Below, piece by piece: positions 7,219 through 15,546 of a stretch of 36,796 bases of DNA. Source of the DNA: Sinomonas humi (lineage in GTDB: Bacteria; Actinomycetota; Actinomycetes; Actinomycetales; Micrococcaceae); assembly GCF_000802235.1 (NCBI RefSeq), contig NZ_JTDL01000134.1, forward strand, positions 1-36,796, read 5' to 3'. A program made the translations under genes and the position numbers. Each line of letters opens with the position of its first letter. Positions within the stretch are counted from its first letter, which is position 1. The notes beneath the pieces were generated by a model. That model saw only the letters and a list, made by a program, of their open reading frames with translations. It made no database searches and had not been told where the DNA came from.

Positions 7219-7938
7219 GTGTCTGTGCCGAACCTGCAGCCGGCCGCCCCGCGCTGCATCCGTCTTGCCGTGCTCGACCTGAACGGGACGACGGTCATCG
7301 ATGGAGGCGCCGCAGAGCAGGCGGTCGCCGAGGCGCTTGGCACTCTTGGTGTCGAGGGGGAGCGGCTCGAAGCAGCACTCGCACTGTCTCGCCGTAGCGC
7401 GGGGCTTGATCGCGCGGAGGTCTTCACTCGGCTTTTCCCCGACGACGCCGAGACCGCCAGGGCAGCTTGCCGCGCCTTCACCATTGCCTACGACCGTATG
7501 ATCGCCGCGGGCTGCCTCCGTCCCGTTCCCGGCGCCGAAGAGACCGTTCATGCTCTCCGCGATCGCGGGGTCAAGGTGTGCCTCGCGACCGGATTCGGCC
7601 GGCACACGCAGAACAGCGTGCTCGAGGAACTCGGCTGGATGGGGCTCGCGGACCTTTCGATCTGCTCCGAGGATGCGGGCCGCGGTCGGCCCTACCCTGA
7701 CATGGTCCTCACCGCGGTCCTGGCGCTCGACGTCGACGACGTGCGCGAGGTCCTTGTTGCGGGCGACACGACAGCGGACATCACCTCCGCCCTCAGGGCC
7801 GGGGCTGGCGCCGCCGTCGGCGTCCTCACCGGCGCCCACACGGCCGCCGAACTCACCGCGGCAGGGGCGACCGCCGTCGTCCGTTCCGTCGCAGACCTGC
7901 CCGCCCTCCTTTGGGGGCGGGAGGCAGCTGCGGGCTAG
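7219..7938 (+). CDS. Phosphonatase-like HAD-family hydrolase
   Basis: The 239-residue product carries the haloacid-dehalogenase nucleophile motif as VLDLNGTTV (about residues 18-26). A helical cap follows, then motif II near LATGF (about 120-124), and motif IV as VLVAGDTTADI (about 177-187). The DxNGT form and overall length match the phosphonatase-like hydrolase group (TIGR03351 type), enzymes related to phosphonoacetaldehyde hydrolase but of uncertain substrate. The GTG start is chosen because GGGAG at 7209-7213 lies just upstream; the longer upstream frame is not protein-like. No phosphonate transport or cleavage gene is nearby, so I do not infer phosphonate use. Its TAG stop interlocks with the stop of the convergent S33 peptidase gene. 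Confidence 0.8.
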   Translation: MSVPNLQPAAPRCIRLAVLDLNGTTVIDGGAAEQAVAEALGTLGVEGERLEAALALSRRSAGLDRAEVFTRLFPDDAETARAACRAFTIAYDRMIAAGCLRPVPGAEETVHALRDRGVKVCLATGFGRHTQNSVLEELGWMGLADLSICSEDAGRGRPYPDMVLTAVLALDVDDVREVLVAGDTTADITSALRAGAGAAVGVLTGAHTAAELTAAGATAVVRSVADLPALLWGREAAAG

Positions 7939-9491
7939 CAGCGCGCGCCGTCCTTCGGGGCGTTCCCGTCGACGAGGTAGCCGTCCACCGCGTCATCGAT
8001 GCAGGTCGAGCCACGGCCGTAGGCGGTGTGTCCCTGGCCGTTCCAAGTGAGCAGACCAGCGTTCCCGAGTTCGCTCCGGAGGGACTGGGCCCACGGGTAG
8101 GGAGTTGCCGGGTCGCCGGTCGTGCCGACGACGACGATCGGGCTGCTGCCGGTGTAGTGCGCCGGAGCGGGGGTGCGGACGGGCTTGTACGGCCAGTCAC
8201 GGCAGTTGACGCCCCCGTAGGCAAAGAACTGGCCGAACGTCGGCGATGCCTGCTCGAGCTGGGCGGCCTCGGCGGCCATTCCCGCCGGGTCGGAGGGTTC
8301 GGAGTAGTCGAGGCAGTTGTACGCCATGAACGCGAAGTTGCTGTTCGAGGAGTAAGTCCCGTCCGATTCGCGGTCCGCCGCGAGGTCTGAAAGCCGGAGC
8401 ATCGCCGACCCGTCGCCCCTGAACGCACTCGTCAGGGCCCCCGTCAGCACGCTCCAGTTCTGGTCGTTGTACAGCGGGATGATCATCCCGTTCACGAAAT
8501 CGGTGATTGGCAGAATTCGACCGTCTGTCGTTGGCATGGGATGCTTCGCGATCGACTGCAGGAGGTTGCGCACCTGGGTGACGGCTTCGTCCTCGGTTCC
8601 GTGCATGGGGCACCCCGAACCGGCGAGGCATGAGCGGACGTAAGCGTGAAGCGCATCCTCGAAGCCCTTCGCCTGGCCAATCGTGATCTGGCTCGCGTCA
8701 AGGGCCGGATCGAGGGCGCCGTCGAGCACGAAGCGTCCCACCCGATCGGAGAAGAGGCTCGCGTAGGTCGCACCGAGGAAGGTCCCGTAGGAGAACCCGA
8801 AGTAGTTCAGCTTCGACTGCCCAGCGGCGACAGCACGGATGATGTCCATGTCACGGGCAGAGCTGACGGTGTCCGTGTGCGCGAGGATGGGGCCGGTGTT
8901 GGCCTCGCAGGCCTGGATGACCGTCTTCTGCTCCGCAAAAGCTTGATCGAGTCCAGCCGGGGTGGACGGATCGATGTTCATCTGCCGCGCGGCGTCCTCT
9001 TGGGACGCGTTGAGGCACGTGACCGGCGCGGAACGCTTCACGCCGCGCGGATCCCAGCCGATGATGTTGTACGCGTCCCGCAGCTTCTGGGTGAACATCT
9101 GCGTCGCCGAGTCTCTGACGAGGTCGATCCCGGACGCCCCAGGGCCCCCCGGATTCACGAGGAGGCTAGCGGAGGTGTTCTTGCCGCGGAGGCGGGCGAC
9201 GGCGAGCTGGATCGTATCGCCGTCGGGCTTTGAGTAGTCCACGGGAACCGTGACCTTCGCGCACTCGAGCCCGTTCTCGCACGACGACCACTGGATCTGC
9301 TGCTGGTAGTACTTCGTGAGCTCCGGCGGCGCTCCTGCCGTCGCCGAGGGATCGGCCCCCGAGGTGGCGTTCTGGCTCGGTCCGAGGAACGGAGTACACG
9401 CGGTGAGGGCAAGCACGATCACCGCGAGCCCCGCGACGATGGCGAGGATGGCGCGGAGGGGCGACCCCTGACTTGGGGCAGGCGTGCTCAC
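7935..9491 (-). CDS. Secreted lipoprotein peptidase of the S33 alpha/beta-hydrolase family (tripeptidyl aminopeptidase type)
   Basis: The 518-residue product has a signal peptide with hydrophobic core AILAIVAGLAVIVLALTAC. The lipobox LTAC places the lipid-modified cysteine at residue 32. The mature part is an alpha/beta hydrolase with NPGGPGASG (about 113-121, oxyanion region), nucleophile GFSYG (Ser234), a TTGDPATP acid motif (Asp near 450) and a C-terminal GQGHTAYG (catalytic His). These are the landmarks of the SlpD/SlpE and tripeptidyl aminopeptidase group, which clip short N-terminal peptides outside the cell. The GTG start follows GAGGAGA (complement of 9500-9506). It is the last gene of a tmk-holB operon, 13 bases after holB. 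Substrate is unknown. Confidence 0.88.
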   Translation of the reverse strand: MSTPAPSQGSPLRAILAIVAGLAVIVLALTACTPFLGPSQNATSGADPSATAGAPPELTKYYQQQIQWSSCENGLECAKVTVPVDYSKPDGDTIQLAVARLRGKNTSASLLVNPGGPGASGIDLVRDSATQMFTQKLRDAYNIIGWDPRGVKRSAPVTCLNASQEDAARQMNIDPSTPAGLDQAFAEQKTVIQACEANTGPILAHTDTVSSARDMDIIRAVAAGQSKLNYFGFSYGTFLGATYASLFSDRVGRFVLDGALDPALDASQITIGQAKGFEDALHAYVRSCLAGSGCPMHGTEDEAVTQVRNLLQSIAKHPMPTTDGRILPITDFVNGMIIPLYNDQNWSVLTGALTSAFRGDGSAMLRLSDLAADRESDGTYSSNSNFAFMAYNCLDYSEPSDPAGMAAEAAQLEQASPTFGQFFAYGGVNCRDWPYKPVRTPAPAHYTGSSPIVVVGTTGDPATPYPWAQSLRSELGNAGLLTWNGQGHTAYGRGSTCIDDAVDGYLVDGNAPKDGARC

Positions 9492-9504
9492 AGGGGCTGT
9501 CTCC

Positions 9505-10647
9505 TCAGATCAGGCTTACTGCCATGGCCTCGACCGCGAGGAGCGGGGCCACATTGGTGGTCGTGATGCGTTGTCTCGTGGTGTTAACCGCGTCCATGCG
9601 GGTCAGGGTTACTTCTGCGGTGGAGGCCGCCGCGAACTCGACGATCTCCGCCGCTATCTCGGTATTCACCGGTTCGATGCCGCCTCCGAGCTGCACCATG
9701 AGCACGTCTCGGTAGAACGAGAGTAGGTCCGTCAGGGTGCGATCGAGGGAATCTGTCACCGAACGCTTGGCGCGGCGCTTCTGATCCTCTTCGAGCTGGC
9801 GGACCTGGGCTCGGAGGCTCGGCGGGAGCTTCTCGTCGGCCGTGACCCCGAGGGTCTCGAGCAGCCTCGCCCGCTCCTGCTCGTCTCGCTCCTCGTTCGA
9901 GCTCGTGGCTTCGTCCGTCGCGATCTTCACGAGCTGCTCCGCGAGCTTCACGGCTTGCGAGACGGTCGAGAGCGAGAGGGGCAGCCGCACCGTGGCCGCG
10001 CGGCGCTCGCGAGCGGACCCGTCGTGGACCAGCCGGCGGGCGATCCCGATGTGGCTCTGCGCTGCACGAGCTGCCTGCTGCGCAAGCTGGGGGTCCGCGC
10101 CGTCGCGCTCCACAAGCAGCGCGGCGACGTCGTCGACTGGCGGAACGCGCAGATTCACGGCCCGGCAGCGTGAACGGATCGTGACGAGGACGTCGGCGGG
10201 CGAGGGCGCGCACAGCATCCAGATCGTGCGGGGCGTCGGCTCCTCGATGGCCTTGAGGAGCACGTTCGTGGTGCGTTCGGCCATGCGGTCGGCATCCTCG
10301 ACGACGACGATCCGCCACCGCCCCGTCGAGGGACGGTCACCGGACTTGGCCACGAGCTCGCGCGCCTCGTCAATGGTGATCGTGATCTTCTCGGTGCGCA
10401 CGAAAGTCACATCGCTGTGGGACTCGGCGAGCACGGCGCGGCACGCTGCGCACACCCCGCAGCCGCGGCCCAACACGTCGTCGACCTCGCAATTGAGCGC
10501 TGCCGCGAAGGCCTTCGCCGCCGTCGACCGTCCCGAGCCGGGAGGCCCCGTGAAGAGCCAGGCGTGGGTCAGCCCCTCACCCGCGGCCGCTCGCCGCAAC
10601 TGCTCGACAACGGGCTCCTGCCCGACGAGCTGCTCCCACACCTTCAT
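9505..10647 (-). CDS. holB: DNA polymerase III subunit delta'
   Basis: The 380-residue product is an AAA+ clamp-loader subunit. It has GPPGSGRS in the Walker A position (residues 34-41), zinc-binding cysteines at 53, 63, 66 and 69, VVVEDADRM as Walker B-like strand, and an IRSRC motif (RFC box) near residue 160. This family works with DnaX and HolA to load the beta clamp onto primed DNA. Delta' subunits often have a degenerate P-loop and no ATPase activity; here the lysine of GKS/T is replaced by Arg, consistent with that. The C-terminal third is highly charged. Position 13 bases after tmk is the common bacterial arrangement. The SD is weak (GGTGGG), suggesting coupling to tmk. Confidence 0.93.
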   Translation of the reverse strand: MKVWEQLVGQEPVVEQLRRAAAGEGLTHAWLFTGPPGSGRSTAAKAFAAALNCEVDDVLGRGCGVCAACRAVLAESHSDVTFVRTEKITITIDEARELVAKSGDRPSTGRWRIVVVEDADRMAERTTNVLLKAIEEPTPRTIWMLCAPSPADVLVTIRSRCRAVNLRVPPVDDVAALLVERDGADPQLAQQAARAAQSHIGIARRLVHDGSARERRAATVRLPLSLSTVSQAVKLAEQLVKIATDEATSSNEERDEQERARLLETLGVTADEKLPPSLRAQVRQLEEDQKRRAKRSVTDSLDRTLTDLLSFYRDVLMVQLGGGIEPVNTEIAAEIVEFAAASTAEVTLTRMDAVNTTRQRITTTNVAPLLAVEAMAVSLI

Positions 10648-10660
10648 CGGCCCACCGCGT

Positions 10661-11341
10661 TCATAGGCGCGCCTGAAGCGAACGGGTCACGGCTGCGAGG
10701 ATCCGCTCGGCGAGCTCGTCGAGGGGGCGCCGGCCGTCGAGCACGAGGTAGGCATCGGGACGCTCCTCCGCGAGGTCCAGGAAGGCCGTGCGGACGTTCC
10801 GGTGGAAGTCGTCGGACTCCGACTCGAGCCGGTCCTCGACAGCGTCGTCCGCGGCCCGTCGCGCGCGCCCCTCGGTCTCATCGACGTCGAGCAGCACCGT
10901 GAGGTCGGGCCAGAGACCCTCCGTGGCCCAGACGTTGAGGTCGCGGACCGGTTCGGCGCCGAGGCCGCGGGCAATGCCCTGATAGACGATCGAGGAGCCG
11001 ATGTAACGGTCCGTGATGACGATGCTTCCGCGATCGAGCGCCGGCTTGACCGTCTGGGCGACGTGCGCTGCGCGGGCTGCCGCGAAGATGAGGGCCTCGG
11101 TCCGCGCGTCGACTTCCCCCTGGCCGTGCTCGAGCACGAGCGACCTGAGCTTCTCGCCGATCGGCGTCCCACCCGGCTCACGGGTCAGCAGGACCTCGTG
11201 CCCAGCGGCGAGGAGCGAGCCCGCGAGCAGCCGGGCCTGCGTCGACTTCCCCGCGCCATCTCCGCCCTCGAACGCGACGAAGAGGCCGCGCGGGTGCCCG
11301 CGATCAGGCTCGCTCGTGGGGGAGTAGGGGGAAGAAGTCAC
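10661..11341 (-). CDS. tmk: Thymidylate kinase
   Basis: The enzyme phosphorylates dTMP to dTDP. The 226-residue product (from the GTG at 11341) has the P-loop FEGGDGAGKST at 24-34, the TREPGG motif and the ITDRYIGSSIVYQG substrate-binding block, all diagnostic. An in-frame ATG at 11380 would add 13 non-conserved residues and would leave only 11 bases to the divergent PLP-enzyme gene. The GTG is preferred because a TACGCT hexamer lies exactly 6 bases before it, as at several other genes here, which implies a leaderless transcript. It heads the tmk-holB-peptidase operon. Confidence 0.93.
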   Translation of the reverse strand: MTSSPYSPTSEPDRGHPRGLFVAFEGGDGAGKSTQARLLAGSLLAAGHEVLLTREPGGTPIGEKLRSLVLEHGQGEVDARTEALIFAAARAAHVAQTVKPALDRGSIVITDRYIGSSIVYQGIARGLGAEPVRDLNVWATEGLWPDLTVLLDVDETEGRARRAADDAVEDRLESESDDFHRNVRTAFLDLAEERPDAYLVLDGRRPLDELAERILAAVTRSLQARL

Positions 11342-11347
11342 GGTCCA

Positions 11348-11353
11348 AGCGTA
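11348..11353 (-). promoter_or_regulatory. Putative -10 element for leaderless tmk mRNA
   Basis: TACGCT on the minus strand ends 6 bases before the tmk GTG at 11341, so transcription should begin at or next to the start codon. No convincing -35 is seen, which is common in actinobacteria. Confidence 0.5.
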
Positions 11354-11379
11354 CCGACTCGACGACACTCGGACGGGCA

Positions 11380-11385
11380 TACCCT
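11380..11385 (+). promoter_or_regulatory. Putative -10 element for leaderless PLP-enzyme mRNA
   Basis: TACCCT ends 6 bases before the ATG at 11392. An AGGGG stretch in between could also act as an SD if transcription began further upstream, so the leaderless reading is likely but not certain. Confidence 0.4.
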
Positions 11386-11391
11386 AGGGGC

Positions 11392-12588
11392 ATGACCGAC
11401 GTCCCGGAAACCGACTCCGCCGTGCCCGAGTACACCTTCCCCCATCTCGATGCCGCGGAACTCTCCGCGCTTTCCCCGGAAACGCTCGCCGTGGCGGCAG
11501 GGCGTCCCGAACGCGGGCACGATACGCCGGTAAACCCGAGCGTCGTGTTCTCCTCGACGTTCGTCGGGCTCGGGTCAGTGGGCGAAGGCGCACGAGGCTA
11601 TGCGCGCTTCTCGAACCCCACCTGGGAGCCGTTCGAGGAAGCAGTGGCGCGGCTTGAGGGCGCCGAGATCCCGGCCCTCCTCTTCTCTTCGGGCATGGCG
11701 GCGGTCGCGGCCGCACTGAGCCTCGTTCCAGTCGGTGGAGTGCTCGTCGCCCCAGCCCACGCCTACTCGGGCACCTTGGGGCTGGCTCAGGCCAAGGGCG
11801 TTCGGGGCGAACTCGAACTCCGCTCCGTGGACATCGCCGATACCGAGGCGACTGTCGCCGCCCTGGACGGCGCCGACGTCCTCTGGGTCGAGAGCCCCAC
11901 GAACCCGATGATGGAGGTCGCCGACCTGCCCGCGCTCACGGCCGCAGCCCACGCCGCGGGGGCGCTCGTCGTCGTCGACAACACCTTCAGCACACCGCTC
12001 GGGCAGCGCCCCCTCTCAGTGGGCGCCGACGTCGTCGTCCACTCCGCCACGAAGTATCTCGCGGGCCACTCCGACGTTCTCCTCGGCCTCGCGGTCACGG
12101 CCGACGACGAAATCCGGGCCCGCCTCCTCGGGCACCGCACGCTCCACGGCGCGATCGCCGGCCCGATGGAGGCTTGGCTCGGGCTCCGCGGCCTCCGGAC
12201 GCTCGCCTTGCGGGTCGAGCGCTCGCAGGCGACGGCGGCGGAGCTCGCCCGCCGCCTCGAGGGCCACCCCGCCGTGCGCCGCACGCGCTACCCCGGCCTC
12301 GTCTCCGACCCAGGGCACGAACGGGCGGCGGCCCAATTCGACGGCTTCGGCTCGATCATCAGCATCGAGCTCGACGACGCCGCCGCGGCGGATGCGCTCG
12401 TCGCTGGCCTCGCGCTCTGGCTCCCCGCGACATCTCTGGGGGGCGTCGAGTCCACCATCGAGCGCCGGCGCAGGCACGTCGCAGAGCCCGCGACGGTGCC
12501 GGAAGGACTCGTGCGGCTGAGCGTGGGGATCGAGAACGTCGACGACCTGTGGGCCGATCTCGCCCAGGGCCTCGACGCGCTCGTCTGA
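11392..12588 (+). CDS. Cys/Met-metabolism PLP-dependent enzyme (cystathionine gamma-synthase/lyase family)
   Basis: The 398-residue product has the fold-type I trans-sulfuration signature: YARFSNPTW at 70-78 (phosphate-binding Tyr/Arg from the neighbouring subunit), SSGMAA near 99-104, VVDNTF with PLP-ring Asp196, and SATKYLAGHSD with the Schiff-base lysine at 221. Family members interconvert homoserine esters, cystathionine, cysteine and methionine using PLP in a tetramer. Motifs do not separate synthase, gamma-lyase and sulfhydrylase activities, and no other methionine gene is adjacent, so no symbol is given. It is divergent from tmk with a very short shared promoter zone. The length is normal for the family and no residue is missing. 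Confidence 0.88.
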   Translation: MTDVPETDSAVPEYTFPHLDAAELSALSPETLAVAAGRPERGHDTPVNPSVVFSSTFVGLGSVGEGARGYARFSNPTWEPFEEAVARLEGAEIPALLFSSGMAAVAAALSLVPVGGVLVAPAHAYSGTLGLAQAKGVRGELELRSVDIADTEATVAALDGADVLWVESPTNPMMEVADLPALTAAAHAAGALVVVDNTFSTPLGQRPLSVGADVVVHSATKYLAGHSDVLLGLAVTADDEIRARLLGHRTLHGAIAGPMEAWLGLRGLRTLALRVERSQATAAELARRLEGHPAVRRTRYPGLVSDPGHERAAAQFDGFGSIISIELDDAAAADALVAGLALWLPATSLGGVESTIERRRRHVAEPATVPEGLVRLSVGIENVDDLWADLAQGLDALV

Positions 12589-12638
12589 CCCGCGACGCCC
12601 CTGATGCCCGTCTTCGCGCCGATCGCGCCCATTCTGGG

Positions 12639-12644
12639 TAGGCT
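12639..12644 (+). promoter_or_regulatory. Putative -10 element for leaderless DUF2516 mRNA
   Basis: TAGGCT ends 6 bases before the GTG at 12651, the same spacing as at tmk, gpmA, senX3 and ispD. Confidence 0.5.
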
Positions 12645-12650
12645 GGTGGG

Positions 12651-12959
12651 GTGATCAGCAGCTACATCGTCTTCTACAGCGACCTCATCGTGGGCTACGC
12701 CGTCTCGCTGCTGTGCCTCGTCATATCGCTCTGGGCGTTCATCGACTGCGCTACCCGCCAGAGTGCGGCGTTCGAAGCGGGCTTCAAGCGCACAAAGGGT
12801 TTCTGGCTCGGCATCACCGGCGGGGCCGCCCTCGTGGGGATTCTCGCGTCGGTGAGCCCCGTGAGCCCGCTGTTCGGGCCTAGCCTGTTCACGCTCGCAG
12901 CCGTGACTGCCGCCGGCATCTACCTCGCCGACGTGCGCCCGGCCGTCTCCTCCCGCTGA
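12651..12959 (+). CDS. DUF2516 family small membrane protein
   Basis: The 102-residue product has three hydrophobic segments (about residues 8-30, 50-66 and 75-93) and the FIDCATRQSAAFEAGFKRTKGFWL block between the first two, which I recognise as the DUF2516 family of actinobacterial inner-membrane proteins. No function is known. The GTG start is supported by a -10 hexamer 6 bases upstream and by the hydrophobic helix beginning straight after it. It precedes the methyltransferase gene by 24 bases on the same strand, so they may share a transcript. Confidence 0.82.
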   Translation: MISSYIVFYSDLIVGYAVSLLCLVISLWAFIDCATRQSAAFEAGFKRTKGFWLGITGGAALVGILASVSPVSPLFGPSLFTLAAVTAAGIYLADVRPAVSSR

Positions 12960-12983
12960 CCCTGAGTCCGGTCGGCTGACCGA

Positions 12984-13832
12984 GTGGTTCAGAAGGCGAG
13001 CCCGATCAGGGCCACGCGCGGAGGCCCGGTCGGGAACGTCACCCGGGGGACCACGAACCCGAACCGGATGCGTCGCGTGGACCGGTGGATCACGGGCGTC
13101 CACGCCCGCCGCTTCCGCGCCCTGCCAGCCTCGCCCCTCGCGGTCGACCTCGGCTACGGCGCGTCCCCGGCAACCGCCGTCGAGCTCTTCGAGCGCCTCC
13201 GCACTGTGCGCGAGGACTTCTGCCTCACGGGAATCGAGATCGAGCCGGGCCGGGTCGCCGCGGCGAAGCCGCTCGAGCGGGACGGACTCGACTTCCGGCT
13301 CGGCGGCTTCGAACTGCCGGTCGAACGCGCCCCTGCGCTCGTGCGCGCGTTCAACGTGCTGCGGCAGTACGAGGAGGCTGACGTCGCGGGGATCTGGGAG
13401 CTTGTGTGCTCCCGCCTCGCGCCCGGCGGGCTGTTCGTCGAGGGAACCTGCGACGAGATCGGGCGCCGGGCAGCGTGGGTGGCGCTCGACGGCGACGGCC
13501 CGCTCACGCTGTCCGTGGCCCTGCGTTTCGGCTCGTTCGAGCGGCCGTCCGACGTCGCCGAGCGCCTCCCGAAGGCGCTCATCCATCGCAACGTGCCCGG
13601 CGAGCGAATCCATGGCTTCCTTGAGGCGCTCGATTCGGCCTGGGCAGCTGCTGCCCCGCTCGCTCCCTTCGGGAACCGCCAGCGGTGGATCACGTCCGTG
13701 CGCTCCCTCAAGGACGCCGGGTGGCCGATCCTCCACGGCCCCGGACGCTGGCGGCTCGGTGAGCTGACGGTCGCGTGGGAGGCCGTCGCCCCCATCGTCA
13801 CGGACGCCCGGGGTGCCGGCCTCGCCCGATAG
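12984..13832 (+). CDS. Class I SAM-dependent methyltransferase-like protein
   Basis: The product has the SAM-binding motif I as VDLGYGAS at 54-61, an acidic post-I strand (GIEIEPGRVAAAKP, about 89-102) and a later RLAPGGLFVEGTCDEIG block in the place of motif III/IV. The first 30 residues are basic and polar, and the true start may be later (ATG at codon 29). There is no SD at the GTG used here. The C-terminal half has several Trp residues (RQRWITSV, GRWRLGEL). Substrate cannot be read from sequence. It follows the DUF2516 gene and ends 9 bases before gpmA, whose -10 element overlaps its stop region. Confidence 0.75.
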   Translation: MVQKASPIRATRGGPVGNVTRGTTNPNRMRRVDRWITGVHARRFRALPASPLAVDLGYGASPATAVELFERLRTVREDFCLTGIEIEPGRVAAAKPLERDGLDFRLGGFELPVERAPALVRAFNVLRQYEEADVAGIWELVCSRLAPGGLFVEGTCDEIGRRAAWVALDGDGPLTLSVALRFGSFERPSDVAERLPKALIHRNVPGERIHGFLEALDSAWAAAAPLAPFGNRQRWITSVRSLKDAGWPILHGPGRWRLGELTVAWEAVAPIVTDARGAGLAR

Positions 13833-13835
13833 CAT
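13830..13835 (+). promoter_or_regulatory. Putative -10 element for leaderless gpmA mRNA
   Basis: TAGCAT ends 6 bases before the gpmA ATG and shares bases with the stop codon of the methyltransferase gene. There is no usable SD between the two genes. Confidence 0.5.
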
Positions 13836-13841
13836 GAGCCC

Positions 13842-14588
13842 ATGACTTACACGCTGATCCTGCTGCGCCACGGGCACAGCGACTGGAACGCCAAGAACCT
13901 CTTCACGGGTTGGGTTGACGTTGACCTCAACGACCAGGGCCGTGAGGAGGCTCAGCGCGGTGGCGAACTGCTCGCCGAGAAGGGCCTCCTGCCGGACATC
14001 CTGTTCACTTCCCGGCTCAAGCGCGCGATCAACACGGCGAACATCGCCCTCGCCGCCGCCGATCGCGGCTGGATCGACGTGAAGCGCTCGTGGCGGCTCA
14101 ACGAGCGGCACTACGGCGCCCTCCAGGGCAAGGACAAGGCCCAGACCCTCGCCGAGTTCGGCGAGGCGCAGTTCATGGAGTGGCGCCGCTCGTACGACGT
14201 GCCGCCGCCCCCTCTCCCGGACGATTCCGAGTTCTCCCAGGTGGGCGATCCGCGCTATGCGGACCTCGGCGACGACATCCCGCGCACCGAGTGCCTCAAG
14301 GACGTGCTCGAGCGCCTCATGCCGTACTGGGAGGCCGAGATCAAGGCGGAGCTGAAGGCCGGCAAGACCGTGCTCATCACGGCCCACGGCAACTCGCTGC
14401 GCGCGCTCGTGAAGCACCTCGATGGCATCAGCGATGCGGATATCGCCGGCCTCAACATCCCTACCGGGATCCCGCTCGTCTATGAGCTCGGCGAGGACTT
14501 CAAGCCGACCGGCCCGGGCGGAACGTACCTCGACCCGGCCGCTGCTGCGGCGTCGATCGAGGCCGTGAAGAACCAGGGCAAGAAGTAG
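13842..14588 (+). CDS. gpmA: 2,3-bisphosphoglycerate-dependent phosphoglycerate mutase
   Basis: This 248-residue glycolytic enzyme interconverts 3- and 2-phosphoglycerate. The phosphohistidine motif [10 protein letters not shown] places the catalytic His at residue 10. [22 protein letters not shown] (acid catalyst region) and [14 protein letters not shown] (second His, near 184) follow in family order. Length is typical of dPGM. It lies upstream of senX3-regX3, as gpm1 does in mycobacteria, but phoU is inserted in reverse orientation between them. A strong hairpin follows the stop. The mRNA is probably leaderless. Confidence 0.96.
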   Translation: MTYTLILLRHGHSDWNAKNLFTGWVDVDLNDQGREEAQRGGELLAEKGLLPDILFTSRLKRAINTANIALAAADRGWIDVKRSWRLNERHYGALQGKDKAQTLAEFGEAQFMEWRRSYDVPPPPLPDDSEFSQVGDPRYADLGDDIPRTECLKDVLERLMPYWEAEIKAELKAGKTVLITAHGNSLRALVKHLDGISDADIAGLNIPTGIPLVYELGEDFKPTGPGGTYLDPAAAAASIEAVKNQGKK

Positions 14589-14609
14589 TTCTCGCCTTCT
14601 GAGGAGGCA

Positions 14610-14655
14610 GACGACGACGGCCGCTCACCGAACGTGGTGAGCGGCCGTCGTCGTC
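14610..14655. terminator. Hairpin between convergent gpmA and phoU (bidirectional terminator candidate)
   Basis: A perfect 20-base-pair stem (14610-14629 with 14636-14655; arm core ACGACGGCCGCTCACC) closes a 6-base loop. Neither side has a T-run, so it is not a textbook intrinsic terminator, but its symmetry and position suit stopping both convergent transcripts. Nearly the same stem recurs at 17455-17501. Confidence 0.75.
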
Positions 14656-14683
14656 CGTCTGGCCTCCAGATGCGAGGCAGGAG

Positions 14684-15343
14684 TCAGTTCGACGTCATGT
14701 CGCCGTCCCACTCGCCCGTCACGAGGTAGGAGACCTTGCGCGCGACTGAGACCCCGTGGTCGGCGAAGCGCTCGAAGTAGCGGCTCGCGAGAGCGGCGTC
14801 GACCGCGAGGGCCGGGGAACCGGTCCATGCGGGGTCGGCGATGGCGCGGAAGACGCCGGCGTGGAGGTCGTCGATTTCGGCATTCGTGCCTTGGATCTTC
14901 GCCACGAGCGTGAGGTCGTGGGTCTCGAGGAGCTGTGCGACGTCCTCGATCATGGTCTTGTCGAGCTCGGCCATCCGCTCAAAGGTGCGCGCGAGGGGGG
15001 CCGGGACGGCGCTCTCGGGGTAGCGGAGGCGCGTGAGCTGGGCGATGTGGCGTGCAAGGTCGCCCATCCGCTCGAGCGAGGCGCTCATGCGGAGGGACCC
15101 GACGATGGTGCGGAGGTCGCTCGCCACGGGGCCCTGGAGCGCGAGGATGTCGATCGCGCGCTCGTCGAGTGCCGTCTGGCGGAAGTCGATGCGTGCGTCC
15201 TCCGCGATGACCTCCTGGGCCAGATCGACGTCGGTGTTCTGGAAGGAGTCGACAGCCTTGTCGAGCGCCACGGCAACGAGCCTCGCGATCTCAACAAGGT
15301 CGTCGTGGACCAACTTGAGTTCTTCCTGGAATACCTTGCGCAC
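14684..15343 (-). CDS. phoU: Phosphate signalling complex protein PhoU
   Basis: The 219-residue all-helical protein has the two PhoU repeats (about residues 15-100 and 115-210), including MGDLARHIAQL (about 92-102) and the matching YFERFADHGVSVARKV in the second repeat, the family's metal-binding helices. PhoU links the Pst transporter to the phosphate sensor kinase and damps signalling when phosphate is plentiful. The GTG at 15343 follows GGAAAGGA (complement of 15351-15358). It is divergent from senX3-regX3, an arrangement seen in other actinobacteria, and the shared 215-base interval holds a PHO-box-like array. No pst genes lie within the window. Confidence 0.95.
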   Translation of the reverse strand: MRKVFQEELKLVHDDLVEIARLVAVALDKAVDSFQNTDVDLAQEVIAEDARIDFRQTALDERAIDILALQGPVASDLRTIVGSLRMSASLERMGDLARHIAQLTRLRYPESAVPAPLARTFERMAELDKTMIEDVAQLLETHDLTLVAKIQGTNAEIDDLHAGVFRAIADPAWTGSPALAVDAALASRYFERFADHGVSVARKVSYLVTGEWDGDMTSN

Positions 15344-15454
15344 GGCGGTGTCCTTTCCTCAGTGCTCCGTCTCGACGCGCACGGGCGGGGGACTGCCGCC
15401 CCGTCACCGCACCTTCTGCCCCCTCGGGCACTTTCGACTCGTCACACTCTCAGC

Positions 15455-15498
15455 GGCAGATGAATACTTGCCTGCCCTCAAATGAACGATACGTGAAC
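15455..15498 (-). promoter_or_regulatory. PHO-box-like array of 11-base direct repeats between phoU and senX3
   Basis: Read on the minus strand, four consecutive 11-base units are GTTCACGTATC (15498-15488), GTTCATTTGAG (15487-15477), a diverged unit (15476-15466) and ATTCATCTGCC (15465-15455). Units 1, 2 and 4 share the TTCA core in strict 11-base phase. This is the layout of Streptomyces PhoP boxes, whose units start with a GTTCACC-like heptamer. RegX3 is the equivalent regulator here, so autoregulation of senX3-regX3 and control of phoU are likely. Confidence 0.65.
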
Positions 15499-15546
15499 CG
15501 CGCCTTCGGCACTGCGATCTCGGGCGGCGGCCCGCCGTGCGGCCTC

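Noticed and set aside
12288-14417. 709-codon open frame on the minus strand
   Set aside because: It is antisense to the PLP enzyme, DUF2516, methyltransferase and gpmA genes. Its composition (Arg, Glu, Pro, Ala-rich, no motifs) is that of a high-GC shadow frame.
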